The notes below the pieces were generated by a model. That model saw only the letters and a program-made list of their open reading frames with translations, did not search any database and had not been told where the DNA came from. The position numbers and the translations under genes are program-made. A stretch of 64,000 bases of DNA from Acidimicrobiales bacterium. Its GTDB lineage: Bacteria; Actinomycetota; Acidimicrobiia; Acidimicrobiales; Iamiaceae. Positions 1 to 9,284 of the stretch are shown here, piece after piece; position 1 is the stretch's first letter, and each line of letters opens with the position of its first letter. The stretch covers positions 23,585 through 87,584 of the forward strand of contig DASZTW010000011.1 in assembly GCA_035547835.1 (NCBI GenBank), in the 5' to 3' direction.

Positions 1-356
1 GCGTGGTCGAGGAGCCCCGCGACGTCGTCGCGGTGGAGCGCACCGGCGAGTACCGCGGCCGCTACCACGTGCTCGGTGGGGCCATGAGCCCGATCGACGG
101 CATCGGGCCCGAGCAGCTGCGGGTGAAGGAGTTGCTCGCACGCCTGGGCGCGGAGCCGGTGACCGAGGTGATCCTGTGCACCAACCCCAACATCGAGGGT
201 GAGGCCACCGCGATGTACCTCGCCCGCATGCTGACGCCGCTCGGCATCACCGTCAGCCGGATCGCGAGCGGCCTGCCGGTCGGTGGCGACCTGGAGTACG
301 CCGACGAGCTGACGTTGGGGCGGGCGTTGGAAGGCCGCCGCCGGATCGAGCCCTGA
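1..356 (+). CDS. recR: RecR recombination mediator, C-terminal part
   Basis: This is the 3' part of recR; the gene begins before the window. The visible 118 residues cover the end of the Toprim domain ([20 protein letters not shown]) and the C-terminal region ending in [12 protein letters not shown]. RecR works with RecF/RecO to load RecA on single-stranded gaps. The N-terminal helix-hairpin-helix and the zinc-finger cysteines lie outside the window. The reading frame is intact to TGA. Identification rests on the highly conserved Toprim segment [15 protein letters not shown] and is firm. Confidence 0.93.
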   Translation, partial: VVEEPRDVVAVERTGEYRGRYHVLGGAMSPIDGIGPEQLRVKELLARLGAEPVTEVILCTNPNIEGEATAMYLARMLTPLGITVSRIASGLPVGGDLEYADELTLGRALEGRRRIEP

Positions 357-392
357 GGCCAGGGCCCGATCGGCAGCTCGACCAGCGGTTGG

Positions 393-1577
393 TCAGAGGC
401 TCTTCACCAAGATCGCGTCGCCCTGGCCGCCGCCACCGCACAGCGCCGCCGCGCCGATGCCGCCGCCGCGGCGCTTCAGCTCATGCAGGATCGTGAGCGC
501 CACGCGGTTGCCGGACATGCCGACCGGGTGGCCGAGCGCAATGGCGCCACCGTTGACGTTGACCACGTCGTCGGTGATGCCCAGGTCGGCCATCGAGGCC
601 AGCCCGACGGCAGCGAACGCCTCGTTGAGCTCGAACAGGTCGATGTTCGACAGCTCGACGCCATCGGTGTGGGCCACCGCGTCGAGGATCGCCCGCGACG
701 GCTGGGTCAGCAGCGACGCGTCGGGCCCGGCGACCTGGCCGTAGCCGAGCACTTCGCCGAGCGGCTCGACGCCGAGCTCGTCGGCTTTCGCCCTGGAGAC
801 CACGACCACGGCCGAACCGCCGTCGCTGATCTGGCTGGCGTTGCCGGCGGTGACGTTGCCGGCCTTGTCGAACGCCGGGCGCAGCTTGCCGAGCGAGTCG
901 ACCGTGGTCTCGGGGCGCACGCCCTCGTCGGTGTCGACCACCAGCGGGTCACCCTTGCGCTGGGGAACCTCGACCGGGACGATCTCGTCGGCGAACTTGC
1001 CGTCCTTGATGGCGGCCGCAGCCCGCTCGTGCGACTTGGCGGCCAGCTCGTCTTGGGGCTCGCGGGCCAGACCGGCCGACGCGGCGTACTTCTCGGTGCC
1101 GGCGCCCATCGCGACCTGGTCGAACGCACAGAACAAGCCGTCGTACATCATCGAGTCGACGACGCTCGCGTCGCCCAACCGGTAGCCGGCCCGGGCGCCT
1201 GGCAGCAGGTACGGGGCCTGCGTCATCGATTCCATGCCGCCGGCCACGACGATGTCGGCCAGACCGGCCTGGATCAGCTGGTCGGCCAAGAAGATCGTGT
1301 TGAGGCCCGACAAGCACACCTTGTTGACGGTGGTGGAGGGCACGGTCATCGGGATGCCGCCGTTGACGGCGGCCTGGCGGGCGGTGATCTGCCCGGCGCC
1401 GGCCTGGAGCACCTGGCCCATGTAGACGTAGTCGACCTGGTCGCCGGTGAGGCCGGCCCGCTCCAGCGCGGCCTTGATGGCGAAGCCGCCCAGCTCCGCA
1501 GCACTGAACGATGCCAGCGCACCGGAGAGCTTGCCGATCGGCGTGCGGGCGCCGGTGAGGATCACAGAACCAGCCAT
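393..1577 (-). CDS. Acetyl-CoA acetyltransferase (thiolase)
   Basis: A 394-residue thiolase that condenses two acetyl-CoA to acetoacetyl-CoA, or cleaves 3-ketoacyl-CoA. Visible family features are the N-terminal [15 protein letters not shown], the nucleophilic-cysteine region [11 protein letters not shown] near residue 90, the [15 protein letters not shown] histidine motif and the C-terminal catalytic-cysteine motif [12 protein letters not shown]. The ATG at 1577 gives the canonical thiolase N-terminus; the frame stays open further upstream but that sequence does not look like thiolase. A purine-rich AGGGGGAA precedes the ATG. It ends convergently with recR. With the crotonyl-CoA and ethylmalonyl-CoA enzymes in this window it probably supplies the first step of acetate assimilation, but a beta-oxidation role is equally possible. 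Confidence 0.92.
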   Translation of the reverse strand: MAGSVILTGARTPIGKLSGALASFSAAELGGFAIKAALERAGLTGDQVDYVYMGQVLQAGAGQITARQAAVNGGIPMTVPSTTVNKVCLSGLNTIFLADQLIQAGLADIVVAGGMESMTQAPYLLPGARAGYRLGDASVVDSMMYDGLFCAFDQVAMGAGTEKYAASAGLAREPQDELAAKSHERAAAAIKDGKFADEIVPVEVPQRKGDPLVVDTDEGVRPETTVDSLGKLRPAFDKAGNVTAGNASQISDGGSAVVVVSRAKADELGVEPLGEVLGYGQVAGPDASLLTQPSRAILDAVAHTDGVELSNIDLFELNEAFAAVGLASMADLGITDDVVNVNGGAIALGHPVGMSGNRVALTILHELKRRGGGIGAAALCGGGGQGDAILVKSL

Positions 1578-1665
1578 TGACGCATTCCCCCTGGAGGAGT
1601 GGAAGAGGCCCACCAGCGTAGTGACCCACCGGTAACTCCGGCCAAGCCGCGTGCCGGCCGATCGG

Positions 1666-1680
1666 TCGAATAGCGTTCGA
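1666..1680. promoter_or_regulatory. Small dyad over a possible -10 box
   Basis: TCGAA-TAGCG-TTCGA is a perfect 5-5-5 dyad that contains TAGCGT, the -10-like hexamer seen in front of many genes here. It lies 41 nt before the start of the membrane-anchored gene at 1721. It may be a promoter with an overlapping operator, but it is short enough to be chance. Confidence 0.3.
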
Positions 1681-1720
1681 GAACCGGCGGAAGTGGGCAT
1701 GGCGCACGCCTCGTCCGTCG

Positions 1721-2431
1721 GTGGAAGGGACTTGGGGCGTGGCCGCACTCATCATCGTTGGGGTCGTCGTAGTGGTCGGCGTGATCGCCTGGCTGGCCTA
1801 TCAGCGGAACAAGAAGCATCGCGAGCAACTGGCCGGGTGGGCCGCGTCGAAAGGCTGGACCTACGCCGAGCGCGACGACTCGTACTGCGACCGCTGGTCG
1901 GGGTCGCCGTTCGGGCAGGGGCACTCCCGCAAGGCGAAGAACGTGATGTGCGGCACGTACGCCAACCGCGACGCCGTGGTCTTCGACTACCAGTACAACG
2001 AGACCACCAACGACTCCAACGGCACGCACGAGACCACGTACCGGTTCGGCGTCTACGCCCTGGCACTGCCGTGTGCCCTGCCGACCGTGTCGGTGGCGCC
2101 CGAGGGGTTCTTCACCAAGATCGGCCACGCGGTGGGCATCCACGACATCGATCTGGAGAGCGAGGACTTCAACCGGGCGTTCCGGCTGACCGCCGACGAC
2201 AAGAAGCTCGCCTACGACGTCCTGCCCGCTCGCAACATGCAGCTGCTGCTCTCGCAGCCCGACATCCACGTCCGGACGCAAGGTTCGTACCTGCTGGCCT
2301 TCGACCGGCGCTGGCTGAACATGACGCTGGTCGAGCGACGCTTGGCGGTGATGGGGCAGTTCGTCGACCAGATCCCCGGGTTCGTGTGGGACGACCACGG
2401 CGCCGGCTCACACGAAGGGAGCACCCGATGA
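1721..2431 (+). CDS. Membrane-anchored protein of unknown function
   Basis: A 236-residue protein. One hydrophobic helix spans residues about 8-27 (ALIIVGVVVVVGVIAWLAY) and is followed by a basic stop-transfer stretch, so most of the protein should lie in the cytoplasm after an N-terminal anchor. The rest looks like a compact alpha/beta domain (GWTYAERDDSYCDRW, VFDYQYNETT). I do not recognise a named family. It starts at GTG, and its stop overlaps the start of the LemA gene by 4 bp (ATGA), so the two are probably translated together. LemA proteins often sit beside small membrane proteins, which is the only functional hint. Confidence 0.75.
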   Translation: MEGTWGVAALIIVGVVVVVGVIAWLAYQRNKKHREQLAGWAASKGWTYAERDDSYCDRWSGSPFGQGHSRKAKNVMCGTYANRDAVVFDYQYNETTNDSNGTHETTYRFGVYALALPCALPTVSVAPEGFFTKIGHAVGIHDIDLESEDFNRAFRLTADDKKLAYDVLPARNMQLLLSQPDIHVRTQGSYLLAFDRRWLNMTLVERRLAVMGQFVDQIPGFVWDDHGAGSHEGSTR

Positions 2432-3027
2432 TCGTGGTCTACGTGGTGATCGCAGTGCTGGTGGTGATCGGCCTCGCCGTCATCGTCAGCCACAACCGGT
2501 TCGCCCGCCAGCGGAACCTGGTCGAAGAGTCGTGGCGACAGGTCGACGTCGAGCTGGCCCGCCGCCACGACCTCATCCCCAACCTGGTCGAGACCGTGAA
2601 GGGCTACGCGGCGCACGAGCGCCAGGTGTTCGAGGAGGTCACCAAGGCACGCAACCTGGCGGCCGCGCCAGGCTCGACGCCAGCCGCCCAGGCCCAGCAG
2701 GAGAACGTGCTGACGGCCGTGCTCGGTCGCCTGTTCGCGGTGGCCGAGAACTATCCCGACCTCGAGGCGAGTGCCAACTTCGGCCAGCTCCAAGACGAGC
2801 TGTCCGAGACCGAGGATCGCATCGCGGCCGCCCGTCGCTTCTACAACGGCAACGTCCGGGCCTTCAACACGCGCATCGAGGCGTTCCCGTCGTCGATCGT
2901 GGCGGCCCGGATGCACCTGACCAAGGCCGAGTACTTCGAGACCGACGACGCCTCCCGGGCCCGCCCCGACGTCTCGTTCGACGCGAGCGCCCCCGCGCCG
3001 CCCCCGCCCCCGCCGCCGCCCTCCTGA
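2428..3027 (+). CDS. LemA family protein
   Basis: A 199-residue protein with the LemA layout: an N-terminal transmembrane helix (VVYVVIAVLVVIGLAVIVS), then FARQRNLVEESWRQVDVELARRHDLIPNLVETVKGY, the family hallmark, and long helices with ENYPDL and ARRFYNGNVRAFNTRIEAFPSSIVA. The C-terminus is a proline tail (eight consecutive prolines) after SAPAP. LemA proteins are membrane-anchored helical proteins of uncertain biochemical role. An AAGGGAG Shine-Dalgarno lies 8 nt before the ATG. The start overlaps the upstream membrane gene by 4 bp. Confidence 0.9.
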   Translation: MIVVYVVIAVLVVIGLAVIVSHNRFARQRNLVEESWRQVDVELARRHDLIPNLVETVKGYAAHERQVFEEVTKARNLAAAPGSTPAAQAQQENVLTAVLGRLFAVAENYPDLEASANFGQLQDELSETEDRIAAARRFYNGNVRAFNTRIEAFPSSIVAARMHLTKAEYFETDDASRARPDVSFDASAPAPPPPPPPPS

Positions 3028-3113
3028 CCCCTCTCCTCCCCGAACCGGGTGGGGATCCGGTGTCCCTGGCAGCCACTTGTCCCTCCAGTTCGGGTGGCTT
3101 CGGAGGTGTCGGG

Positions 3114-3119
3114 TACCGT
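3114..3119 (+). promoter_or_regulatory. TACCGT -10-like box before ccr
   Basis: TACCGT ends 8 nt before the ATG of the crotonyl-CoA carboxylase/reductase gene, and no Shine-Dalgarno is present. The arrangement suggests a leaderless transcript and supports 3128 as the start. Confidence 0.55.
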
Positions 3120-3127
3120 CGCGGCCC

Positions 3128-4477
3128 ATGCAGGAGATCCTCGACGCCATCTCGGCCGGTGCGACCGGCGACGACCTCGCCAACGTGGCCATCCCGGGTA
3201 GCTATCGGGCGGCCTACGTGCTGCGCGACGAGCAGACCATGTGGGAAGGCGTCGCGTCGGAAGACAAGGACCCTCGCAAGTCGCTCCACGTCGGGGAGAT
3301 CGCTACGCCGGAACTGGCGCCCGACGAGGTCTACGTGGCGGTGATGGCGTCGGCCATCAACTTCAACACCGTCTGGACCTCGATCTTCGAGCCGCTGCCG
3401 ACGTTCGGGTTCCTCGACCGCCTCGGCAAGGAGAGCGTGTGGGGCGCTCGCCACGCCCAGCCGTTCCACGCCGTGGGCTCCGACGCTTCCGGCGTGGTCG
3501 TGCGGGTCGGCTCCGCGGTGCGCAACTGGAAGCCGGGCGACAAGGTGACCGTGCACTGCAACTACGTCGACGACCAGTCGCCGTCGGCGCACGACGACTC
3601 GATGCTCGCCGACAACCAGCGCATCTGGGGTTTTGAGACCAACTACGGCGGCCTGGCCGATCTCGCGCTGGTCAAGGCGAACCAGCTGATGCCGAAGCCC
3701 CGGCACTTGAGCTGGGAAGAAGCCGCGTGCAACGCGCTGTGCAACTCCACGTCGTACCGCATGATCGTGTCGAAGCACGCAGGCGACCTCAAGCAAGGTG
3801 AGGCCGTGCTGATCTGGGGCGCCACCGGCGGCATCGGTGGCTACGCCGTGCAGTACGTGTTGAACGGCGGAGGGATCCCCGTGGGCGTCGTGTCGAGCCC
3901 GCACCGGGCGGAGCTGCTGCGCGCCATGGGGTGCGAGCACGTCATCGACCGCAAGGCCGCCGGCTACAAGTTCTGGGCCGACGAGCACACCCAGGACGAG
4001 AGCGAGTGGCGGCGCCTCGGCAAGGACATCCGCGGCCTGATCGGGCGTGACGTCGACACCGTGTTCGAGCACCCCGGCCGCTCCACGTTCGGTGCGTCGG
4101 TGTTCGCGGCGGCACGCGGCGGCAAGATCGTCACGTGCGCCGCCACCAGCGGCTACATGATCGAGTACGACAACCGCCATCTGTGGATGAAGCTGAAGTC
4201 AATCGTCAGCTCCCACTTCGCCAACTACAAAGAAGCGTGGGCGGCCAACCAGCTCGTGTGCGAGGGCAAGATCCAGCCGTTGCTCAGCCGGGTGTACCCG
4301 CTCGAGCAGACGGGTGAGGCCGCCCGGGCCGTGCACCGCAACGAGACCGAAGGAAAGGTCGGTGTGCTGTGCCTGGCCGCGTCGGAAGGCCTCGGCATCG
4401 ACGACCCCGACCTGCGTGAACAGGTCGGCGAGGACAAGATCACGTTGTTCCGGCGCGCCGAATCTGGCACGGTCTGA
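3128..4477 (+). CDS. ccr: Crotonyl-CoA carboxylase/reductase
   Basis: A 449-residue medium-chain dehydrogenase-type enzyme that reductively carboxylates crotonyl-CoA to ethylmalonyl-CoA with NADPH, the defining step of the ethylmalonyl-CoA pathway. The nucleotide-binding motif is IWGATGGIGGYAVQ near residues 229-242. Four residues known to form the CO2-binding pocket of this family appear conserved: an Asn in INFN (about residue 80), the Phe-Glu pair in WGFETN (169-170) and a His in SSHFANY (about 363). This favours a true carboxylase over a plain enoyl-CoA reductase. An epimerase gene follows after 2 bp. A TACCGT box sits just upstream. Confidence 0.95.
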   Translation: MQEILDAISAGATGDDLANVAIPGSYRAAYVLRDEQTMWEGVASEDKDPRKSLHVGEIATPELAPDEVYVAVMASAINFNTVWTSIFEPLPTFGFLDRLGKESVWGARHAQPFHAVGSDASGVVVRVGSAVRNWKPGDKVTVHCNYVDDQSPSAHDDSMLADNQRIWGFETNYGGLADLALVKANQLMPKPRHLSWEEAACNALCNSTSYRMIVSKHAGDLKQGEAVLIWGATGGIGGYAVQYVLNGGGIPVGVVSSPHRAELLRAMGCEHVIDRKAAGYKFWADEHTQDESEWRRLGKDIRGLIGRDVDTVFEHPGRSTFGASVFAAARGGKIVTCAATSGYMIEYDNRHLWMKLKSIVSSHFANYKEAWAANQLVCEGKIQPLLSRVYPLEQTGEAARAVHRNETEGKVGVLCLAASEGLGIDDPDLREQVGEDKITLFRRAESGTV

Positions 4478-4479
4478 AC

Positions 4480-4986
4480 ATGCCACTTGCCGCCAGGAAC
4501 CCTTACGAGCGGGACAACGTCAGCGACCCGTTCGACCGCGACGACGACGAGGTGCTGCAGTCCGACGACTCCGCGGAAGTGCAGCCCTTGCTCACCGAGA
4601 TCGACCACGTGGCCATCGCGGTGAACGACCTGCCGGAGGCCATCGACTACTACCGGGAGGTCTATGGCGCCGTGGTCGACCACCGCGAGGTGGTCGAGTC
4701 CGATGGCGTGGAGGAAGCCCTGCTCAAAGTGGCCGACAGCTACATCCAGCTGCTCACGCCCACCAACGACGACTCGCCGGTGGCCAAGTACCTCGCCAAG
4801 AAGGGCGAGGGCCTGCACCACATCGGCTACCGGGTGGCCGATTGCGCCGCCGCCCTCCAGGCCGTGAAGGACGCCGGCGGTCGCGTGATCGACGAGGCGC
4901 CGCGTCCCGGTTCGCGAGGCACCACCGTGGCCTTCATCCACCCCAAGACCACGTTCGGCACGCTGATCGAGCTCGTCGAGGAGTAA
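4480..4986 (+). CDS. Methylmalonyl/ethylmalonyl-CoA epimerase
   Basis: A 168-residue vicinal-oxygen-chelate protein that interconverts 2R and 2S forms of methylmalonyl-CoA and probably ethylmalonyl-CoA. Metal ligands are visible as His in IDHVAIAV, His in LHHIGYRV and Glu in FGTLIELVEE. It lies 2 bp after ccr, so it most likely epimerises the ccr product for ethylmalonyl-CoA mutase. About 37 residues precede the catalytic domain and are strongly acidic (DPFDRDDDEVLQSDDSAE); typical epimerases start almost directly at the IDHV strand. No alternative ATG removes this tail, so the extension appears real. Confidence 0.92.
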   Translation: MPLAARNPYERDNVSDPFDRDDDEVLQSDDSAEVQPLLTEIDHVAIAVNDLPEAIDYYREVYGAVVDHREVVESDGVEEALLKVADSYIQLLTPTNDDSPVAKYLAKKGEGLHHIGYRVADCAAALQAVKDAGGRVIDEAPRPGSRGTTVAFIHPKTTFGTLIELVEE

Positions 4987-5041
4987 AGAACCGCGCGATC
5001 TTCAGCCGGCACCCAGCTTGGTCCAAGGTTGAGCCGGTTCA

Positions 5042-5722
5042 ATGGGGCCGATGAACGGCGACGAGCCCACCACCCCTGACAACCCGCAAGCCAGCGAGCC
5101 GGCGTCCTCTCAGGCCTCGGACCTGCCGGCTGCGGCCACTCCGGCCACCCCCGCCGCTCCGGCGGCACCCGAAGCGGCGGCGCCCGAACCAGGGACGCCC
5201 GCGGCTTCTGCTCCTCCGTCGACGGCTCCTACCCCGCCGGTCGAAAGTGCGGCGGCTGCGGTGCCCCCTGCGGCAGCGCCCGCTCCTGGCGCCGTTGCTC
5301 CTGGCGCCGTCGCCGCAGCGGCGCCGGTCAAGGCACGCTGGTGGAACCGCACAGCACGCGTGCCCATCGCCGCAGCAGCCCTCGTGGTGGCCGCGTTGAT
5401 GTTCGGCGGCGTCGCCATCGGGCATTGGGGCTGGGGCTCGTCCGACGGCGGAGGCGGCCACCACGCGCGCCTCGTCCAACCGTTCGACAGCGGTGGACCC
5501 ATGATGGGCGGACCGCAGTCGGGCCTCCGTCGAGGCGGTGGCCCGGGCGCCACCTTGCGCAACGACTTGCGCCGCTTCTGCAACAACAAGGGGTCTGGTC
5601 GCCCGTTCTGCGACGCGTTGAAGAACCGCCAGGGTGGCGGCTCGGGCGGCACCACGCCGTCGAAGCCGTCGTCGCCGTCGACCACCCCTCCGTCGACCAC
5701 GGTTCCCTCGACGAGCTCCTGA
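5042..5722 (+). CDS. Ala/Pro-rich single-pass membrane protein
   Basis: A 226-residue protein of unknown function. Residues 1-100 are low-complexity Ala/Pro/Ser/Thr, as in many actinobacterial cell-envelope proteins. A transmembrane helix follows at about 106-127 (VPIAAAALVVAALMFGGVAIG), then a Gly/His-rich linker, a short basic segment with two cysteines (RRFCNNKGSGRPFCDALKN) and a Ser/Thr/Pro tail. The two cysteines could form a disulfide if the C-terminus is outside. A second ATG at 5051 would shorten it by three residues. Confidence 0.7.
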   Translation: MGPMNGDEPTTPDNPQASEPASSQASDLPAAATPATPAAPAAPEAAAPEPGTPAASAPPSTAPTPPVESAAAAVPPAAAPAPGAVAPGAVAAAAPVKARWWNRTARVPIAAAALVVAALMFGGVAIGHWGWGSSDGGGGHHARLVQPFDSGGPMMGGPQSGLRRGGGPGATLRNDLRRFCNNKGSGRPFCDALKNRQGGGSGGTTPSKPSSPSTTPPSTTVPSTSS

Positions 5723-5775
5723 TCCGCTGCCCGGCGGTGACAGCCGCCGATGCCAGTGGCAGCGCACCGTCCGGG

Positions 5776-5781
5776 TAGCGT
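5776..5781 (+). promoter_or_regulatory. TAGCGT -10-like box before ABC permease gene
   Basis: TAGCGT ends 8 nt before the GTG at 5790, with no Shine-Dalgarno between. It fits a leaderless start for the permease-ATPase pair. Confidence 0.5.
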
Positions 5782-5789
5782 CGTGAGCC

Positions 5790-7502
5790 GTGCTGGCGGC
5801 TGAATCTCCGTACGACGCGCAGCAGCCCGACTTCGCGGCGGCGCTCGCTGAGCTCCGCGCGGCCCGTCGCCACAAGCGCCTCGAGGACATCCACTGGGTC
5901 GACGCCTTCTACAAGGTGTACTTGTCCGCCATCCTCGGCGTCGTCGCCATCGTGGCCATCTCGAGCGTGGTCGGCGGCGACAAGGTTCGTGGTCACGACC
6001 TCGTGGAGGTCATCCGTCGGGGCCCCGCCTTCCTCGGGTTGGTCGCCGCGCTGAGCTTCGGCATCGGCCTTCGTTCCGGTAGCCGCGGCGGGCCGATCGC
6101 CCTTGAAGCGCCAGACGTGCGTCACGTGCTGATGTCGCCGCTCGACCGGGGAACTGCACTGCGTGCGCCCTCCGTGCGCCAGCTTCGGTTCGCCTTGTTC
6201 CTCGGTGCGGTCGTGGGCGCCGCCGCCGGCGTGTTCGCCCATCGCCGCCTTGGTCACAACCCGATCGCCATGGTCGTCGCCGGTGCCCTGTACGGCGCGG
6301 TGACGGCCTCGCTGGGCGTCGCCACCGGCTTGGTCGCCAGCGGCCGGCGCCTGAGCAAGTGGCTGGGCACCCTCGGCGCGCTCGTGATCGTCGGCTGGTC
6401 GGTGGCCGACGCCGCCGACAAAGTCGGGCACATCCACTCGCCGGCCACCTTCGTCGGCCGCATCGCACTGTGGCCGCTCCATTTCGATGCCTGGTCGATC
6501 ATCCCGATCGTGGTGGTCGCGGCCTTGGCGTTCTTCGGCCTGCGCGGCATCGCCGGCTTGTCGGTAGAAGCGGCGGAGCGGCGCACTGCGCTGGTCGGCC
6601 AGCTGCGCTTCGCGGTCACCATGCAGGACCTCCGGACCGTGCTGGTGCTGCGCCGCCAACTCGCCATGGAGCTCCCGCGCGAGCGCCCGTGGTTCGGCAA
6701 CCGCCCAAGGGCGCGCCGCCTGCGCTGGCCGGTGTGGCGGCGGGGCTGGAGAGGCGTGTTGCGGTGGCCTGCGACCCGTCTGGTGCGGCTGGTGCTGCTC
6801 GCCGCGGTGGCCGGCTTCTGCATGCGGGCGGCCTGGAACGGCACCGTGCCGTTGATCGTCGGCGCGGGCCTCGCGATGTGGCTCGCCGCGCTCGACGGTG
6901 TCGAGTCGATCGCGCAGGAGACCGACCACCCGAGCCGTCGCGACAGCTTCCCGATGGAGCGCGGGCTGCTGTACCTGCGCGAGACGGTCGTGGCGTCGAT
7001 CGTCATGGTGGTGGTCGCGGCGGTCGCCGCGGCGGTCGCCGCCGCCACCGGGCCGTCGAAGACCGCGTTCGCCGTCGCCGCCATCGCGTTCGTGCCGGCC
7101 GGCCTCGCGGCGATGGCCGGCGCGGCCGTGAGCGTGGTGGCCGGCGCGCCCAAGATCTCGACCACCGGCGGCCTGTTCCAAGGCATCGGTCCGCCGGAGT
7201 TCAGCGGAATGGCCAACGTGCTGCGAGCAGCCATCCCGCCGGGCATCGCGGTGATCGGCACCACCCCGATGCTGGCGGCGCGATCCGCGTACCACAAGGG
7301 TCTGCCGCTCTATCGGCCCGAGTTGTTCGCGGTGGTGGGCGTGCTGGTCGTGGTGCTGCTCGCCGTGGCCTGGCTGCGGTTGCACGAGCGGATCCATGAG
7401 TGGTGGGTGGTCGTCACCGAGGAAGCCGCAGCTCAGCAAAAGCAGCGGCGCGAAGCCGCCGACGCGGCCCGCTCCCGGGCCCGGAACCACGAGGACGACT
7501 GA
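5790..7502 (+). CDS. ABC-type exporter membrane subunit (predicted)
   Basis: A 570-residue polytopic membrane protein with about ten hydrophobic segments, for example VYLSAILGVVAIVAISSVV, FALFLGAVVGAAAGVFA, LVRLVLLAAVAGFCM and LFAVVGVLVVVLLAVAW. A cytoplasmic N-terminus precedes the first helix. It overlaps the next gene, an ABC ATPase, by 1 bp (TGATG), so it is most likely the permease of that transporter. I recognise no substrate-specific motif. The C-terminal tail after the last helix is Lys/Arg/Ala-rich and probably helical. GTG start with a TAGCGT box in front. Confidence 0.8.
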   Translation: MLAAESPYDAQQPDFAAALAELRAARRHKRLEDIHWVDAFYKVYLSAILGVVAIVAISSVVGGDKVRGHDLVEVIRRGPAFLGLVAALSFGIGLRSGSRGGPIALEAPDVRHVLMSPLDRGTALRAPSVRQLRFALFLGAVVGAAAGVFAHRRLGHNPIAMVVAGALYGAVTASLGVATGLVASGRRLSKWLGTLGALVIVGWSVADAADKVGHIHSPATFVGRIALWPLHFDAWSIIPIVVVAALAFFGLRGIAGLSVEAAERRTALVGQLRFAVTMQDLRTVLVLRRQLAMELPRERPWFGNRPRARRLRWPVWRRGWRGVLRWPATRLVRLVLLAAVAGFCMRAAWNGTVPLIVGAGLAMWLAALDGVESIAQETDHPSRRDSFPMERGLLYLRETVVASIVMVVVAAVAAAVAAATGPSKTAFAVAAIAFVPAGLAAMAGAAVSVVAGAPKISTTGGLFQGIGPPEFSGMANVLRAAIPPGIAVIGTTPMLAARSAYHKGLPLYRPELFAVVGVLVVVLLAVAWLRLHERIHEWWVVVTEEAAAQQKQRREAADAARSRARNHEDD

Positions 7503-8236
7503 TGGCGAACCCGAAGAACGCACCGACTGACTTCGATGTCGCGGACACCGACGAGGAGACCTGGCCGGCGCTGTACGTCAAGGGTCTGTCGAAGGAGTAC
7601 GGCGACTTGCCGGCCCTCGAGCCGCTCGACCTCACCGTGGAAGTGGGGGAGTCGCTGGCGCTGATCGGCCACAACGGCTCGGGTAAGTCGACGCTGTTGC
7701 GGATGGTGGCCGGGTTGCTCGAGCCCAGCAGCGGTGAGGTGGAGATCGCCGGATGGCCGGTCGGCTCGGAACCGGCCCGGGCCACCACGTCGTACCTGCC
7801 GGACGACCCGGTGCTGTACGACGACCTGAGTGTCCGGGAGCACGTCGAGTACATCTCCCGGCTGCACGGTGGCGACGGTTGGGACGACTATGCGCAAGAC
7901 ATCGTGGAACGGCTCGGGCTGTCCGGCCGCGAGGACGACCTGCCGGCGCGCTTCTCCCGCGGCTTGCGCCAAAAGACGAGCTTGCTGCTCGGGCTCACGC
8001 GCCCGTTCTCGCTGTTGCTGGTCGACGAGCCGTTCGTCGGGCTGGACGCCGCGGGGCGCGAGACGCTGCTCGAACTGCTGAAGGAAGTCCACGACGACGG
8101 CGCAGCGGTCGTCGTGGCCACGCACGACCCCGACTTCGTCGGTCGTGTGCAGCGATGCGTGGCGCTGCGCGACGGCGCGGTGGTCTACGACGGGCTGGCC
8201 GGATCGGCCGACGTGCGCGCCCTCGTCTCCGGCTGA
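7502..8236 (+). CDS. ABC transporter ATP-binding protein
   Basis: A 244-residue ATPase subunit. Walker A is GHNGSGKST (near residues 58-66), Walker B is LLLVDEPFVGLD and the switch histidine is in VATHD. The signature loop reads RFSRGLRQK rather than LSGGQ, a variant common in CcmA-like ATPases of ABC-2 exporters. About 20 residues of acidic N-terminal tail precede the domain. It is translationally coupled to the upstream permease gene. The pair probably forms an exporter; the substrate cannot be read from sequence. Confidence 0.92.
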   Translation: MANPKNAPTDFDVADTDEETWPALYVKGLSKEYGDLPALEPLDLTVEVGESLALIGHNGSGKSTLLRMVAGLLEPSSGEVEIAGWPVGSEPARATTSYLPDDPVLYDDLSVREHVEYISRLHGGDGWDDYAQDIVERLGLSGREDDLPARFSRGLRQKTSLLLGLTRPFSLLLVDEPFVGLDAAGRETLLELLKEVHDDGAAVVVATHDPDFVGRVQRCVALRDGAVVYDGLAGSADVRALVSG

Positions 8237-8311
8237 CGCCCCGCAACGGGCGGTTGCAGGTGCGGGGCCGTTCGACCGGCGGGGCGACGATCGTCGCGCG
8301 AGGCTCAGCTG

Positions 8312-9187
8312 ATGGACGTCCACCTCGTCGACGGCACGTACGAGCTGTTCCGTTACTTCTTCGCGCTGCCATCGCACGTGACCGCGGACGGCCTCGAGGT
8401 GGGCGCCACCCGCGGGACGGTGGGTACGGTCCTGCAACTGCTCGAGGGTGGCGCCACGCACGTCGGGGTGGCCACCGACCACGTCATCGAGTCCTTCCGT
8501 AACGACTTGTGGCCTGGCTACAAGACCGGCGAGGGCGTCGACCCCTCACTCAGATCGCAGTTCCCGCTGCTCGAAGAGGCGCTGGCAGCCGCCGGCGTGG
8601 TGGTGTGGCCGATGGTCGAGTTCGAGGCCGACGACGCGCTCGGCGCGGCGGCGGCGAAGGCGGCGGCCGACCCTCGGGTGGACCAGGTGGTGATCTGCAC
8701 CCCCGACAAGGATCTCGGCCAGTGCGTCGGCGGCAAGGTCGTGCAACTCGACCGTCGCAAGGAGCAGCTGATCGACGTCGGCGGGGTGCGCGAGAAGTTC
8801 GGGGTGGAGCCCGAGTCCATCCCTGACTTCCTCGCGCTGGTCGGCGACTCGGCCGACGGGTTCCCGGGCTTGCCCGGGTGGGGCGCCAAGTCGACCGCCG
8901 CCGTGCTCGCTCGTTACGGGCGCCTCGACGACATCCCGCTCGACGAGCCCTGGGATGTCAAGGTGCGCGGCGGCGGAGGGCTGCAAGCCACGTTGCGTGA
9001 GCAGTTCGACGACGCGTTGCTGTTCCGTCGGATCGCGACGATCGAGCTCGACGCGCCGGTCATGGACGACGTCGAGGAGCTCCGCTGGACCGGTCCGTCG
9101 AAAGCGTTCGTCGAGATGTGCGAACGGCTCGAGGCGCCGGGCTTGTTGCGTCGGGCCGTGAAGCTGGCCACCGCGCGTATCGGCTGA
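8312..9187 (+). CDS. 5'-3' exonuclease / flap nuclease
   Basis: A 291-residue stand-alone nuclease of the PolA N-terminal (FEN) family. Metal-binding acidic residues are visible in VHLVDGTYELFR, EFEADDALGAAAAKA and TPDKDLGQCV. The helix-hairpin-helix DNA-binding segment is SIPDFLALVGDSADGFPGLPGWGAKS. Such proteins remove 5' flaps or RNA primers independently of DNA polymerase I. It has its own ATG 75 bp after the ABC ATPase and ends convergently with the polymerase gene. Confidence 0.9.
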   Translation: MDVHLVDGTYELFRYFFALPSHVTADGLEVGATRGTVGTVLQLLEGGATHVGVATDHVIESFRNDLWPGYKTGEGVDPSLRSQFPLLEEALAAAGVVVWPMVEFEADDALGAAAAKAAADPRVDQVVICTPDKDLGQCVGGKVVQLDRRKEQLIDVGGVREKFGVEPESIPDFLALVGDSADGFPGLPGWGAKSTAAVLARYGRLDDIPLDEPWDVKVRGGGGLQATLREQFDDALLFRRIATIELDAPVMDDVEELRWTGPSKAFVEMCERLEAPGLLRRAVKLATARIG

Positions 9188-9236
9188 TGCCCGCACCGAT
9201 CGTCGACACGGAGCGTGCTGCCGCGGTTCTTCCTGT

Positions 9237-9258
9237 AAAAGTGGCTATTCGACCACTT
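9237..9258. terminator. Possible terminator between convergent genes
   Basis: AAGTGG and CCACTT form a 6-bp stem around an 8-nt loop between the ends of the exonuclease gene and the polymerase gene. Read on the minus strand the stem is followed by TTTTAC, a short U-run, so it could terminate the polymerase transcript. It is weak. Confidence 0.4.
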
Positions 9259-9284
9259 CTGCACGAATCGCCGGAATGTGGCGG